Shown piece by piece: positions 1 through 5,174 of a DNA stretch of 5,174 nucleotides. The position numbers were made by a program, and so were the translations under genes. How positions within the stretch are numbered: the stretch's first letter is position 1; each line of letters opens with the position of its first letter. This stretch comes from Thermogutta sp. Lineage in GTDB: Bacteria; Planctomycetota; Planctomycetia; Pirellulales; Thermoguttaceae. The notes under the pieces were generated by a model, which had not been told where the DNA came from, ran no database searches, and saw nothing but the letters and a program-made list of their open reading frames with translations. The stretch lies in assembly GCA_012798155.1 (NCBI GenBank), contig JAAZNR010000221.1, positions 1-5,174 of the forward strand. The letters run 5' to 3'.

Positions 1-56
1 TCGTTCCCAGGCGATCACGATTTTCCTTGGTGCACAACTTTGCTCAGTGCACGACC

Positions 57-60
57 GGAG
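57..60 (+). promoter_or_regulatory. Ribosome binding site of rfbB
   Basis: GGAG lies 8 nt before the ATG at 69. It supports that ATG over the in-frame TTG at 27, which would add 14 residues that do not belong to the family. The ATG at 69 puts the NAD-binding glycine motif at residue 11, as is usual for this enzyme. No convincing -35/-10 pair was found in the 68 bases before the gene. The hexamer GTGCAC occurs twice there (30-35 and 47-52), with no known meaning. Confidence 0.6.
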
Positions 61-68
61 CGGTAATC

Positions 69-1163
69 ATGAACACGGTTTCGGACGCGATCCTCGTGAC
101 CGGCGGGGCGGGCTTCATCGGCAGCAATTTCGTCCGCTTTTGGCTCCGCGAGGAGTCCGGCCGACTGGTCAACCTCGACAAACTCACCTACGCCGGCAAC
201 CTCGACTCCTTGGCCGATGCCTTGCAAGACCCCCGCCACGTGTTCGTCCAAGGGGATATCTGCGACGGCCCGCTGGTCCGCCGATTGCTCGACGAGTATC
301 GCCCCTGGGGCGTCGTCAACTTCGCGGCCGAGTCGCACGTCGATCGCTCCATCGACGGCCCCGCCCCCTTCGTGGAGACGAACGTGGTGGGCACCTTCCG
401 CCTCTTGGAGGCCTCGCGCGACTATTGGAACGGCCTGGCCCCCGACGATCGCTCGCGATTCCGCCTGCTCCACGTTTCGACCGATGAGGTGTACGGCTCG
501 CTGGGGCCTACCGGCTATTTCGTGGAAACCACGCCCTACGCCCCGAACTCGCCCTATTCGGCCTCCAAGGCGGCGGCCGACCATTTCGCCCGAGCCTACT
601 TCCACACCTACGGCCTGCCGGTGCTGGTGACGAATTGCTCGAACAATTACGGCCCTTACCAGTTTCCCGAAAAGCTCATCCCCCTGATGATCCTGAACGC
701 CCTGGAGGGCAAGCCCCTGCCCGTCTACGGCGACGGCGGCAACATCCGCGACTGGCTGTACGTGGAGGACCATTGCCGGGCGATTCGTACCGTGCTGTGC
801 CAGGCCCCGCCGGGCGAGGAATACAACATCGGCGGAAACTGCGAGCGGACCAACCTCCAAGTGGTGCACGCCATCTGCGAGATCGTGGGGCGTCTCCGGC
901 CGGACCTGCCCCACAGGCCCAAGGACCTCATCACGTTCGTCCGGGATCGGCCGGGCCACGACCGCCGCTACGCCATCGACGCCGCCAAGATCCGCCGCGA
1001 ACTGGGCTGGGAACCGCTGGAAGACTTCCAGTCCGGCATGGAACGCACGGTCCGCTGGTACATCGAGAACCCGACCTGGGTGGATCGGGTAACCACGGGG
1101 AAATATCGGCGGGAACGCCTCGGCCTGGGCGAACATCGAGCCGGAACGTCTCAGCCGGTTTGA
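69..1163 (+). CDS. rfbB: dTDP-glucose 4,6-dehydratase
   Basis: This cytoplasmic NAD-dependent short-chain dehydrogenase/reductase of the extended type converts dTDP-D-glucose to dTDP-4-dehydro-6-deoxy-D-glucose. That is the second step of dTDP-L-rhamnose and other deoxysugar synthesis for surface polysaccharides. The 364-residue product is of normal length for the family. Visible motifs are the Rossmann loop TGGAGFIG (11-18), [12 protein letters not shown] (84-95), the catalytic STDEVYG (137-143, with Asp139 and Glu140), the YSASK catalytic pair (Tyr163, Lys167), the substrate-binding [14 protein letters not shown] (192-205) and RDWLYVEDH (227-235). These separate it from UDP-glucose 4-epimerases and GDP-mannose dehydratases, because the Asp-Glu pair after STDEVYG and the [14 protein letters not shown] block are typical of RmlB. 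The C-terminal tail after about residue 350 is variable and carries no motif. No rmlA, rmlC or rmlD is visible beside it, so it may be an isolated copy or the last gene of a cluster to the left. The family call is very secure; the exact polysaccharide is unknown. Confidence 0.96.
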   Translation: MNTVSDAILVTGGAGFIGSNFVRFWLREESGRLVNLDKLTYAGNLDSLADALQDPRHVFVQGDICDGPLVRRLLDEYRPWGVVNFAAESHVDRSIDGPAPFVETNVVGTFRLLEASRDYWNGLAPDDRSRFRLLHVSTDEVYGSLGPTGYFVETTPYAPNSPYSASKAAADHFARAYFHTYGLPVLVTNCSNNYGPYQFPEKLIPLMILNALEGKPLPVYGDGGNIRDWLYVEDHCRAIRTVLCQAPPGEEYNIGGNCERTNLQVVHAICEIVGRLRPDLPHRPKDLITFVRDRPGHDRRYAIDAAKIRRELGWEPLEDFQSGMERTVRWYIENPTWVDRVTTGKYRRERLGLGEHRAGTSQPV

Positions 1164-1203
1164 GACAACTGCGGTACGGAATTAGTGTCACGCCCGGCTG
1201 CCG

Positions 1204-1223
1204 CTGTCGGCCACGGCCGGCAG
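1204..1223 (+). terminator. GC-rich hairpin after rfbB, possible terminator
   Basis: An 8-bp stem (1204-1211 with 1216-1223, including one G-T pair) encloses the loop CACG, 40 nt after the rfbB stop. No T-run follows, so it is not a canonical intrinsic terminator. It may be a pause or RNA-end-protecting structure, or chance pairing in GC-rich DNA. Confidence 0.25.
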
Positions 1224-1245
1224 GATCCGCCGAAGCCCGCCGTAA

Positions 1246-1261
1246 CCCATTAAGTAATGGG
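1246..1261. repeat. Perfect short inverted repeat CCCATT/AATGGG
   Basis: CCCATT (1246-1251) and AATGGG (1256-1261) form a perfect 6-bp hairpin with loop AAGT. The innermost loop bases could also pair, making the palindrome 7+7 around AG. It sits just before the first tRNA-proximal stem-loop. It is not followed by a T-run on either strand. Confidence 0.4.
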
Positions 1262-1278
1262 AACTTATGGGAAACGTG

Positions 1279-1303
1279 CTCCACGGCGGCGAACCGCGGT
1301 AAC
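1279..1303. repeat. 25-bp intergenic repeat, copy 1 (stem-loop)
   Basis: This unit begins CTCCACGGCGGCGAA and ends GCGGTAAC. It matches the unit at 1349-1373 at 23 of 25 positions. In this copy the inner part folds as GCGG (1286-1289), loop CGAA, CCGC (1294-1297). An outer 7-bp stem pairs 1279-1285 with 1303-1309, including one T-G pair. A degenerate third relative ending in CCGTAAC is at about 1227-1246. No protein gene covers the area. Confidence 0.6.
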
Positions 1304-1333
1304 GTGGGGTATCGGCCGGCCCAACGCAAGATC

Positions 1334-1378
1334 GGGGGGTGATGGGTACTCCACGGCGGCGAAGCGTGGTAACCCCCC
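1334..1378. repeat. Stem-loop with 25-bp repeat copy 2, next to tRNA-Ser
   Basis: A perfect outer stem joins GGGGGGT (1334-1340) to ACCCCCC (1372-1378). Inside it CCACG (1351-1355) pairs with CGTGG (1365-1369). Repeat copy 2 (1349-1373) lies within this structure. On the minus strand the structure starts 6 nt after the 3' end of the tRNA gene. It could therefore help end or process the tRNA transcript, although no T-run follows. The function is inferred only from position. Confidence 0.5.
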
Positions 1379-1384
1379 TAAAGG

Positions 1385-1472
1385 CGGAGAGGACAGGATT
1401 CGAACCTGCGAGGGGCGGAACACCCCTACGGATTTAGCAAACCCGCGCCTTAGACCACTCGGCCACCTCTCC
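1385..1472 (-). tRNA. tRNA-Ser (anticodon GCU)
   Basis: The minus strand folds into a complete class II tRNA of 88 nt that decodes AGC and AGU. The acceptor stem is GGAGAGG/CCTCTCC (1466-1472 with 1386-1392). The D stem is GCC/GGC. The anticodon arm is CGGGT-TTGCTAA-ATCCG, with the anticodon complement at 1436-1438. A long variable arm contains AGGGG paired with CCCCT, and the T arm is GCAGG-TTCGAAT-CCTGT. The discriminator base is G (1385), as expected for serine. The next bases on the transcript are CCT, so the terminal CCA is not encoded and must be added by tRNA nucleotidyltransferase. A possible -10 element, TATACG on the minus strand (1491-1496), lies about 18 nt upstream of the 5' end, but no good -35 is seen. 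The gene has no tRNA neighbours and points opposite to rfbB. Confidence 0.97.
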
Positions 1473-1529
1473 GGATAGGCAATTGCTCTTCGTATACTCT
1501 AGCAAGCCGAAAGCGGCCGGGCAATGCGG

Positions 1530-1617
1530 GGCAAGCAGGGGCGTGGGCAGGGGCAAGTCAGCGTCTCAGCATAGGGCAAGTCAGGGTCTCGGCAAGGCGC
1601 AAGTCAGGGTCTCGGCA
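1530..1617 (+). repeat. Tandem array of a 20-bp repeat (23-nt period)
   Basis: The unit is GGCAAGTCAGGGTCTCGGCA. Copies lie at 1552-1571 (two substitutions), 1575-1594 (exact) and 1598-1617 (first base C), so the start-to-start distance is 23 nt. A decayed unit at 1530-1551 begins GGCAAGCAGGGG. All copies share one orientation. The unit is not palindromic, and the 3-nt gaps between units are far too short for CRISPR spacers. The role is unknown; it may be a species-specific intergenic repeat or a mobile-element remnant. Confidence 0.85.
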
Positions 1618-1684
1618 CGCACTTTTGTCCCAGAGTACGCCGCCTTTTTCAACTACCCCGTACACAACTCTCGATCATATCCTG

Positions 1685-1704
1685 GGCAAGTCAGGGTCTC
1701 GGCA
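1685..1704 (+). repeat. Separate exact copy of the 20-bp repeat
   Basis: This is identical to the consensus GGCAAGTCAGGGTCTCGGCA and is separated from the array by 67 unrelated bases. Together with copy 3 it forms direct repeats around 1618-1684. That could reflect insertion of that segment into the array or duplication of the unit. Confidence 0.85.
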
Positions 1705-1827
1705 TGAACATGTAAGGTGCCGGCACGAGATGCGATAACGGCACTTGCGGCCGAGTCGGCTTGTCCCGAAGCCTTAGTCTGCGGCGATTCCCGGCGATGA
1801 ACCGCTGCGGGATTCGGCCGACGTGGC

Positions 1828-1914
1828 GCGGACTATTGCCGACATCTCGCGGGTTTCTCAACCCTTAACGACGACACCTCGCGGACTATGAAAGCCCACC
1901 TCTTGCAGACTATT
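1828..1914 (+). repeat. Degenerate direct repeats built on GCGGACTAT
   Basis: GCGGACTAT occurs at 1828-1836 and 1881-1889, and GCAGACTAT at 1905-1913. The last two copies share more context: each is preceded by ACCTC and followed by a similar A-rich stretch, giving a period of about 24 nt with a 2-base indel. A small hairpin, GGGTT (1851-1855) with AACCC (1860-1864), lies between copies 1 and 2. This looks like a second repeat family, distinct from the GGCAAGTCAGGG one. Its function is unknown. Confidence 0.45.
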
Positions 1915-2094
1915 AAAACTGGACTTTTGCAAATTGTGGTGACAAGTTCTCGTCCGCCTTGGAAGAGGGTTATGGTGAGGGCAATTCAGCCGCGAAAACG
2001 GCTTGCCGCGATTGCCCAACTTCACCAAGCCATCACCCGCTGCCCCTCTCCCAGAGGGAGAGGGGAGCAGTTTGCAAAAGCCCAGTTAAAACAG
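1910..2094. mobile_element. MITE-like element with 27-bp inverted repeats
   Basis: The ends, 1910-1936 and 2068-2094, are inverted copies that match at 22 of 27 positions. The core TTTGCAAAAG is followed by CCAGTT one base further on. The 185-bp interior is itself highly self-complementary. GGGCAAT (1979-1985) pairs with ATTGCCC (2011-2017), enclosing AGCCG (1988-1992) with CGGCT (1999-2003). GGTGA (1974-1978) pairs with TCACC (2022-2026). A perfect 10-bp hairpin, CCCCTCTCCC (2043-2052) with GGGAGAGGGG (2056-2065), lies near the right end. It has no transposase frame. No clear target-site duplication was found, so the exact boundaries and mobility are inferred. It could instead be a static stem-loop repeat of the REP type. 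Confidence 0.5.
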
Positions 2095-2119
2095 AGGATC
2101 CGGACGCAAAAGGCCCTGT

Positions 2120-2131
2120 GGCAAGTCAGGG
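2120..2131 (+). repeat. Fragment of the 20-bp repeat upstream of sudB
   Basis: GGCAAGTCAGGG matches the first 12 bases of the repeat consensus, in the same orientation. It lies 25 nt beyond the right inverted repeat of the MITE-like element, so repeat-family members flank that element on both sides. Confidence 0.5.
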
Positions 2132-2152
2132 AGAAAGGGTAAGATTTTAGGA

Positions 2153-2181
2153 TTGCGACATATTCACTGATCCCCTATTCC
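2153..2181 (+). promoter_or_regulatory. Possible sigma-70-type promoter of sudBA
   Basis: TTGCGA (2153-2158) and TATTCC (2176-2181) are 17 bases apart and lie about 70 nt before the sudB start. Each matches the standard consensus only partly. This is the best-spaced pair I could find between the repeats and the gene; an alternative -10 (TAATAT, 2196-2201) has no -35 partner. Confidence 0.2.
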
Positions 2182-2253
2182 AGACGCGGCCGTTGTAATA
2201 TCGGTCAGCCGGGAATCCTGAACTGCGTTGATCCTCGTCGCGGCGGAGGGCGT

Positions 2254-3108
2254 ATGATACCAATCCTCAAGAAGGAGCAGGCGGCCCCTAACATCTTTGA
2301 GTTGGTGGTCCGCAACCCGCGGTTGGCGAAAAAGGCTCAGCCGGGCCATTTCGTGATCGTGATGGCCGACCCCGCAGGCGAGCGGATACCGCTGACGATA
2401 GCCGACTTCGATCGCGAGGCCGGCACGATCACCATGGTCGTGATGGCGGTGGGGACCTCGACCCGCAAGCTCGTGGGGTTGAATCCGGGCGATTGCCTGG
2501 AAGCCATGATCGGCCCGCTCGGTCGGCCGAGTGAGATCCAGAGTTTCGGGACGGTGGTCCTGGTCGCTGGAGGGGTAGGGGCGGCCCCGATCTATCCCAT
2601 CGCCCGGGGGCTTCGCGAGGCTGGCAATCACGTGGTGGTCATTCACGGCGCGCGGTCCGCGAATCTCCTCTTCTGGGAGGACCGATTGGCTGCCGTGAGC
2701 CACGAATATGTAATCACAACCGACGACGGCACAAGGGGAGAGAAGGCCCTGGTGACCGAGCCGCTCCGCCGTTTGCTGGAAAGTCGCGGCGACCGCATCG
2801 GCTGTGTTTACGCCATCGGTCCGGCCGTGATGATGAAGTTTTGCGCGGAGACGTGCCGACCCTTCGGCGTGAAGACGGTTGCCAGCTTGAACACCATCAT
2901 GATCGACGGGACCGGCATGTGCGGGGGCTGCCGGGTGAAAGTCGGCGGCGAGACCAAGTTCACCTGCGTGGACGGCCCGGAGTTCGATGCCCTGGCCGTC
3001 GATTGGGACTTGTTCCTTGCGCGCCACAAAGTGTATCAGCACGAGGAAAAATGTTCGCTGGAGCGGTACGTCTCTCGGCAGGAAAGGATGCAGGCAGCCC
3101 ATGGGTGA
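2254..3108 (+). CDS. sudB: NfnA/SudB-type FAD and [2Fe-2S] oxidoreductase subunit
   Basis: This 284-residue cytoplasmic protein has the ferredoxin-NADP reductase fold. It is the small subunit of NADH-dependent ferredoxin:NADP oxidoreductase (NfnAB), first described as sulfide dehydrogenase (SudBA). It should bind FAD and NAD(H). The FAD-binding part includes ERIPLTI (43-49). The pyridine-nucleotide loop is VAGGVGAAPIYPIARGL (104-120). The C-terminal iron-sulfur motif is DGTGMCGGC (218-226) with a third cysteine at 238. That gives three cysteines (223, 226, 238), with Asp218 as a candidate fourth ligand, in line with the known Asp-Cys3 cluster of SudB. The length is normal. The ATG start is preceded by GGAGGG (2245-2250), and the N-terminus MIPILKKEQ fits the family. 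It overlaps sudA by 8 bp, which implies translational coupling. A dihydroorotate dehydrogenase electron-transfer subunit (PyrK) is the main alternative, but no pyrD is adjacent and the partner argues against it. Confidence 0.9.
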   Translation: MIPILKKEQAAPNIFELVVRNPRLAKKAQPGHFVIVMADPAGERIPLTIADFDREAGTITMVVMAVGTSTRKLVGLNPGDCLEAMIGPLGRPSEIQSFGTVVLVAGGVGAAPIYPIARGLREAGNHVVVIHGARSANLLFWEDRLAAVSHEYVITTDDGTRGEKALVTEPLRRLLESRGDRIGCVYAIGPAVMMKFCAETCRPFGVKTVASLNTIMIDGTGMCGGCRVKVGGETKFTCVDGPEFDALAVDWDLFLARHKVYQHEEKCSLERYVSRQERMQAAHG

Positions 3109-4534
3109 GTCAGCCACGAACACGCAACGGCGTCAGCGCGTGCCGATGCGGGAGCAGGATCCGGCGGTCCGCGTTCGGAATTTCCAGGAGGTGCCGCTGG
3201 GCTATACGGAAGAGGAGGCGCGGGCGGAGGCCGCGCGGTGTCTTCAGTGCAAGCGTCCCTCTTGCGTCCAAGGCTGCCCGGTCAACGTCGAGATTCCCGC
3301 TTTTCTCAGGTTGGTGGCCGAGGGCCGATTCGCCGAGGCGGCTCGCCGCATCAAGCAGCGGAACGCCTTGCCGGCGGTGTGCGGGCGCGTCTGCCCTCAA
3401 GAGTCGCAGTGCGAGAAGCATTGCGTTCTGGGCAAGCGTTTCGAGCCGGTCGCCATCGGTCGCTGCGAGCGTTTCGTGGCCGATTTCGAGCGGGAGAACG
3501 GCCTCGTTCAATTTCCGGAAAAGGCCCCGCCCAACGGCAAGAAGGTGGCGGTGATCGGGGCCGGCCCGGCGGGCTTGACCGTGGCCGGCGACCTCATCCT
3601 GTTGGGCTACGAAGTCACCATCTTCGAGGCCTTCCATCGGCCGGGCGGAGTCTTGATTTACGGCATTCCCGAGTTCCGGCTGCCCAAGGGCATCGTGGAA
3701 AAGGAAGTCGAGTACCTGGCCGCGCTCGGCGTCCGCATCGAGCTGAATCAAATCATCGGCAAGACGCTGACGATCGACGAGCTTCTGGACGAGGAAGGCT
3801 TCGACGCCGTGTTCATCGGCGTGGGCGCCGGCTTGCCGATGTTCCTGGGAATCGAGGGAGAAGACCTGGGCGGCGTCTATTCGGCCAACGAATATCTGAC
3901 TCGCATCAATTTGATGAAGGCTTACCGCTTCCCGGAATTCGATACGCCGGTGGTGCGGGGCAGGCGGGTGTGCGTGATCGGCGGCGGAAACGTGGCCGTG
4001 GACGCCGCTCGCACGGCGCTCCGCCTGGGGGCTGACGAAGTACGCATCGTGTATCGCCGATCGCGTGCCGAACTCCCCGCCCGAGCCGAGGAAATCCACC
4101 ACGCCGAAGAGGAAGGCGTGCGGTTCCAACTGCTGACCAATCCGGTGCGATTTTTGGGCGACGACCGCGCCATGGTCCGCGGGATGGAGTGCCTTCGCAT
4201 GGAGCTGGGTGAGCCGGACGCCTCGGGTCGCCGAAGTCCCGTGCCCGTCGCCGGCTCCGAGTTCCTGATCGAAACCGATCTGGTGATCGTGGCCGTCGGC
4301 TCCGGTTCCAACCCTGTTCTGGCGCAAAACGTGCCGGGGCTGACCTTGAACCGGCGGGGTTATATCCAAACGGACGAGTACGGCCGCACGACGAAGCCGC
4401 GGGTTTGGGCCGGCGGCGACATCGTCACGGGCGCCGCGACCGTCATCCAGGCCATGGGAGCAGGCCGCATCGCCGCGCAGGACATTCACATCGAACTGAC
4501 TCGCGAGATGGCCGACTCGCCGCCGAGAGTTTGA
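3101..4534 (+). CDS. sudA: NfnB/SudA-type NADPH oxidoreductase subunit
   Basis: This 477-residue large subunit of the NfnAB/SudBA complex is homologous to the glutamate synthase small subunit. It should carry FAD and two [4Fe-4S] clusters and react with NADP(H). In NfnAB, its FAD bifurcates electrons from NADPH to ferredoxin and, through SudB, to NAD. Cysteines 47, 50, 55, 59 and 94, 98, 104, 108 form the N-terminal cluster region. Within CGRVCPQESQC (94-104), Glu101 is a candidate for the unusual glutamate ligand known in this family. The FAD loop is GAGPAGLT (153-160), the NADPH loop is GGGNVAVDAART (294-305), and the C-terminal FAD motif is AGGDIVTGAATVIQAMGAG (437-455). The ATG at 3101, inside the end of sudB, is preferred over the more upstream in-frame codon at 2987, which would only translate sudB out of frame. 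AAGGA (3084-3088) is a distant possible ribosome site, so coupling to sudB is likely. A true GltD is less likely, since no gltB is present and sudB adjoins. Confidence 0.92.
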   Translation: MGESATNTQRRQRVPMREQDPAVRVRNFQEVPLGYTEEEARAEAARCLQCKRPSCVQGCPVNVEIPAFLRLVAEGRFAEAARRIKQRNALPAVCGRVCPQESQCEKHCVLGKRFEPVAIGRCERFVADFERENGLVQFPEKAPPNGKKVAVIGAGPAGLTVAGDLILLGYEVTIFEAFHRPGGVLIYGIPEFRLPKGIVEKEVEYLAALGVRIELNQIIGKTLTIDELLDEEGFDAVFIGVGAGLPMFLGIEGEDLGGVYSANEYLTRINLMKAYRFPEFDTPVVRGRRVCVIGGGNVAVDAARTALRLGADEVRIVYRRSRAELPARAEEIHHAEEEGVRFQLLTNPVRFLGDDRAMVRGMECLRMELGEPDASGRRSPVPVAGSEFLIETDLVIVAVGSGSNPVLAQNVPGLTLNRRGYIQTDEYGRTTKPRVWAGGDIVTGAATVIQAMGAGRIAAQDIHIELTREMADSPPRV

Positions 4535-4535
4535 C

Positions 4536-4556
4536 CGCGGCCGGCCTCTTGCCGCG
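4536..4556. terminator. Weak hairpin between convergent sudA and the methyltransferase gene
   Basis: CGCGGC (4536-4541) pairs with GCCGCG (4551-4556) around a 9-nt loop, directly after the sudA stop. The 85-bp convergent gap has no T-run on either strand. It may end transcription from both sides with a protein factor, or be chance pairing in GC-rich DNA. Confidence 0.25.
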
Positions 4557-4619
4557 CGGAGGGTGTCGCGAAGATCGGGCGGGCAGCCGGTCCGCCGGGC
4601 GGGCGTTTGCGGCGCGGGT

Positions 4620-5174
4620 CTAATACACGCGGAGCAGGACGGGGATGATGTCGTGCAAGTGGCACCACTCCAAGAGTTCCGTGCCGATGAAGACCAGGCC
4701 GATCAGGGCCGCGTCGAAGATCGCTCGATTGAAGGCCCGGCACTGCAAGTCCACCGCAGGCGGGCAGCGAAAGAGCCAAGGCTTGGGAAAAACGGCCGGC
4801 ACGCCGCGAGCATAGCGCTCGTATTCCTCGCCGAACAATCGGCGGAGCCGGTCCTCCTCGCGGCGAATGACGGGCATGTGCGTGAGAAAGAAGATCGTGA
4901 CCATGGTCCCGGTAAGCACGAGGGATTCCATGGCCAAACCGGCGCCCAGGAATCCCAGGAAAGAGAAGAAATAGAGGGGATGCCGCATGACGGAATAGGG
5001 GCCGTCTTGGATCAGCCGCACGTCTTTTCGCCCCGCGATATAGCCCGCCGACCAGATTCTACCGATGGCGGCCAAGAAGAGCATCCCGCTGCCGACCAGT
5101 TCGAAGAGGAGATTCGGCAGGCCGTCCTCCCGGTAGACGTGATGCACGAAAAGGACTCCGCCGGCGACCAGCCA
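4620..5174 (-). CDS. Isoprenylcysteine/phospholipid methyltransferase-fold membrane protein (partial)
   Basis: The reading frame is open from the right edge, so the N-terminus is missing and 184 residues are visible, ending at TAG (4620-4622). A GTG at 5147 could serve as a start. However, the frame continues upstream as a hydrophobic stretch (WLVAGGVLFV), so the gene probably begins outside the window. The protein shows the SAM-dependent membrane methyltransferase signature GPYSVMRHPLYFFSFLG (58-74). A second block follows with a Glu pair (106-107), FGEEYERY (114-121) and VPAVFPKPW (125-133). About four hydrophobic segments (near 21-41, 66-82, 84-102 and 154-170) place it in the inner membrane. 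The tail beyond the VP-FP block is about 50 residues and includes the last hydrophobic segment, which is longer than in minimal family members. The substrate cannot be told from sequence; bacterial members mostly have no known one. It converges on sudA. Confidence 0.8.
   Translation of the reverse strand, partial: WLVAGGVLFVHHVYREDGLPNLLFELVGSGMLFLAAIGRIWSAGYIAGRKDVRLIQDGPYSVMRHPLYFFSFLGFLGAGLAMESLVLTGTMVTIFFLTHMPVIRREEDRLRRLFGEEYERYARGVPAVFPKPWLFRCPPAVDLQCRAFNRAIFDAALIGLVFIGTELLEWCHLHDIIPVLLRVY

Larger units (their letters stand above)
1473..2253. other. Repeat-rich intergenic region with no credible gene
   Basis: These 781 bases between tRNA-Ser and sudB show no open frame with a recognisable protein, a consistent start or GC-rich codon structure. 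The short frames on the plus strand (1483-1707 and 1888-2142) simply translate repeats. In order, the region holds the 20-bp repeat family (1530-1617, again at 1685-1704 and a fragment at 2120-2131), a 10-bp palindrome GTGCCGGCAC (1717-1726), the GCGGACTAT repeats (1828-1914), the MITE-like element (1910-2094) and the upstream region of sudB. The piece between repeat copies 3 and 4 (1618-1684) is richer in A+T than its surroundings and resembles nothing I can name. Confidence 0.75.

Noticed and set aside
30..52. Two GTGCAC hexamers 17 nt apart before rfbB as an operator
   Set aside because: Six-base palindromes recur easily by chance, and no promoter elements or regulator gene tie them to control of rfbB.
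15..1136. Long minus-strand open frame of 373 codons opposite rfbB
   Set aside because: It is the antisense shadow of a strongly conserved GC-rich gene. Its translation is rich in Gly, Arg, His and Asp with no recognisable fold, and rfbB on the plus strand has all family motifs.
1385..1472. tRNA-Ser as an attachment site of an integrated element
   Set aside because: No second copy of the tRNA 3' end and no integrase are present in the window, so nothing supports integration here.
1530..1704. CRISPR array
   Set aside because: The repeats are 20 bp with gaps of only 3 nt, and one gap of 67-68 nt. There are no regular spacers and no cas genes in view.
1483..1707. Short plus-strand frame of 74 codons across the repeat array
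   Set aside because: It repeatedly translates the same 20-bp units (GQVRVSA-like pieces) and has no ribosome site or homology I recognise.
1888..2142. Plus-strand frame of 84 codons over the MITE-like element
   Set aside because: It runs through inverted repeats and a perfect hairpin. The composition is unlike the neighbouring genes and there is no ribosome site.
2164..3123. Minus-strand open frame of 319 codons opposite sudB
   Set aside because: It is an antisense shadow. The complete SudB motifs are on the plus strand with a good ribosome site.
3110..4489. Minus-strand open frame of 459 codons opposite sudA
   Set aside because: It is an antisense shadow caused by codon bias in GC-rich DNA. 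The His/Asp/Arg-rich translation has no motif, while sudA on the plus strand is unmistakable.

Overview
The window is a GC-rich bacterial chromosomal segment. It holds three complete protein genes, one protein gene cut by the right edge, one tRNA gene, and about 1 kb of unusually repeat-rich intergenic DNA. The tRNA lacks an encoded CCA, which argues against enterobacteria. The mix of GC-rich coding DNA, long repeat-filled spacers and a bifurcating oxidoreductase pair would fit a planctomycete-like organism. That placement is an impression from sequence style and is not demonstrated.

Layout. (1) 69-1163 (+): a full-length dTDP-glucose 4,6-dehydratase (RmlB/RfbB) with every catalytic and NAD-binding motif intact. 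(2) 1164-1384: a non-coding spacer with a GC-rich hairpin after rfbB, a CCCATT/AATGGG hairpin, and two copies (plus a degenerate third) of a 25-bp element that forms stem-loops. The last stem-loop ends 6 nt from the tRNA 3' end. (3) 1385-1472 (-): tRNA-Ser(GCU). (4) 1473-2253: about 780 bp without a credible gene. It contains a short direct-repeat family of 20-bp units with a 23-nt period, a second weaker family built on GCGGACTAT, and a 185-bp element bounded by 27-bp imperfect inverted repeats that looks like a MITE. (5) 2254-3108 and 3101-4534 (+): two genes overlapping by 8 bp that encode the small and large subunits of an NfnAB/SudBA-type flavin and iron-sulfur oxidoreductase. (6) 4620 to the right edge (-): a membrane methyltransferase of the isoprenylcysteine/phospholipid methyltransferase fold, convergent with the sudBA pair and missing its N-terminus.

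How they fit together. The only clear functional unit is the sudB-sudA pair, which should form one heterodimer linking NADH, NADPH and probably ferredoxin. The rfbB gene belongs to nucleotide-sugar (deoxysugar/rhamnose) metabolism, but no partner genes are visible. The methyltransferase has no evident link to its neighbours. No novel multi-gene system was found. The most interesting material is non-coding: the repeat family, the MITE-like element and the tRNA-proximal stem-loops.
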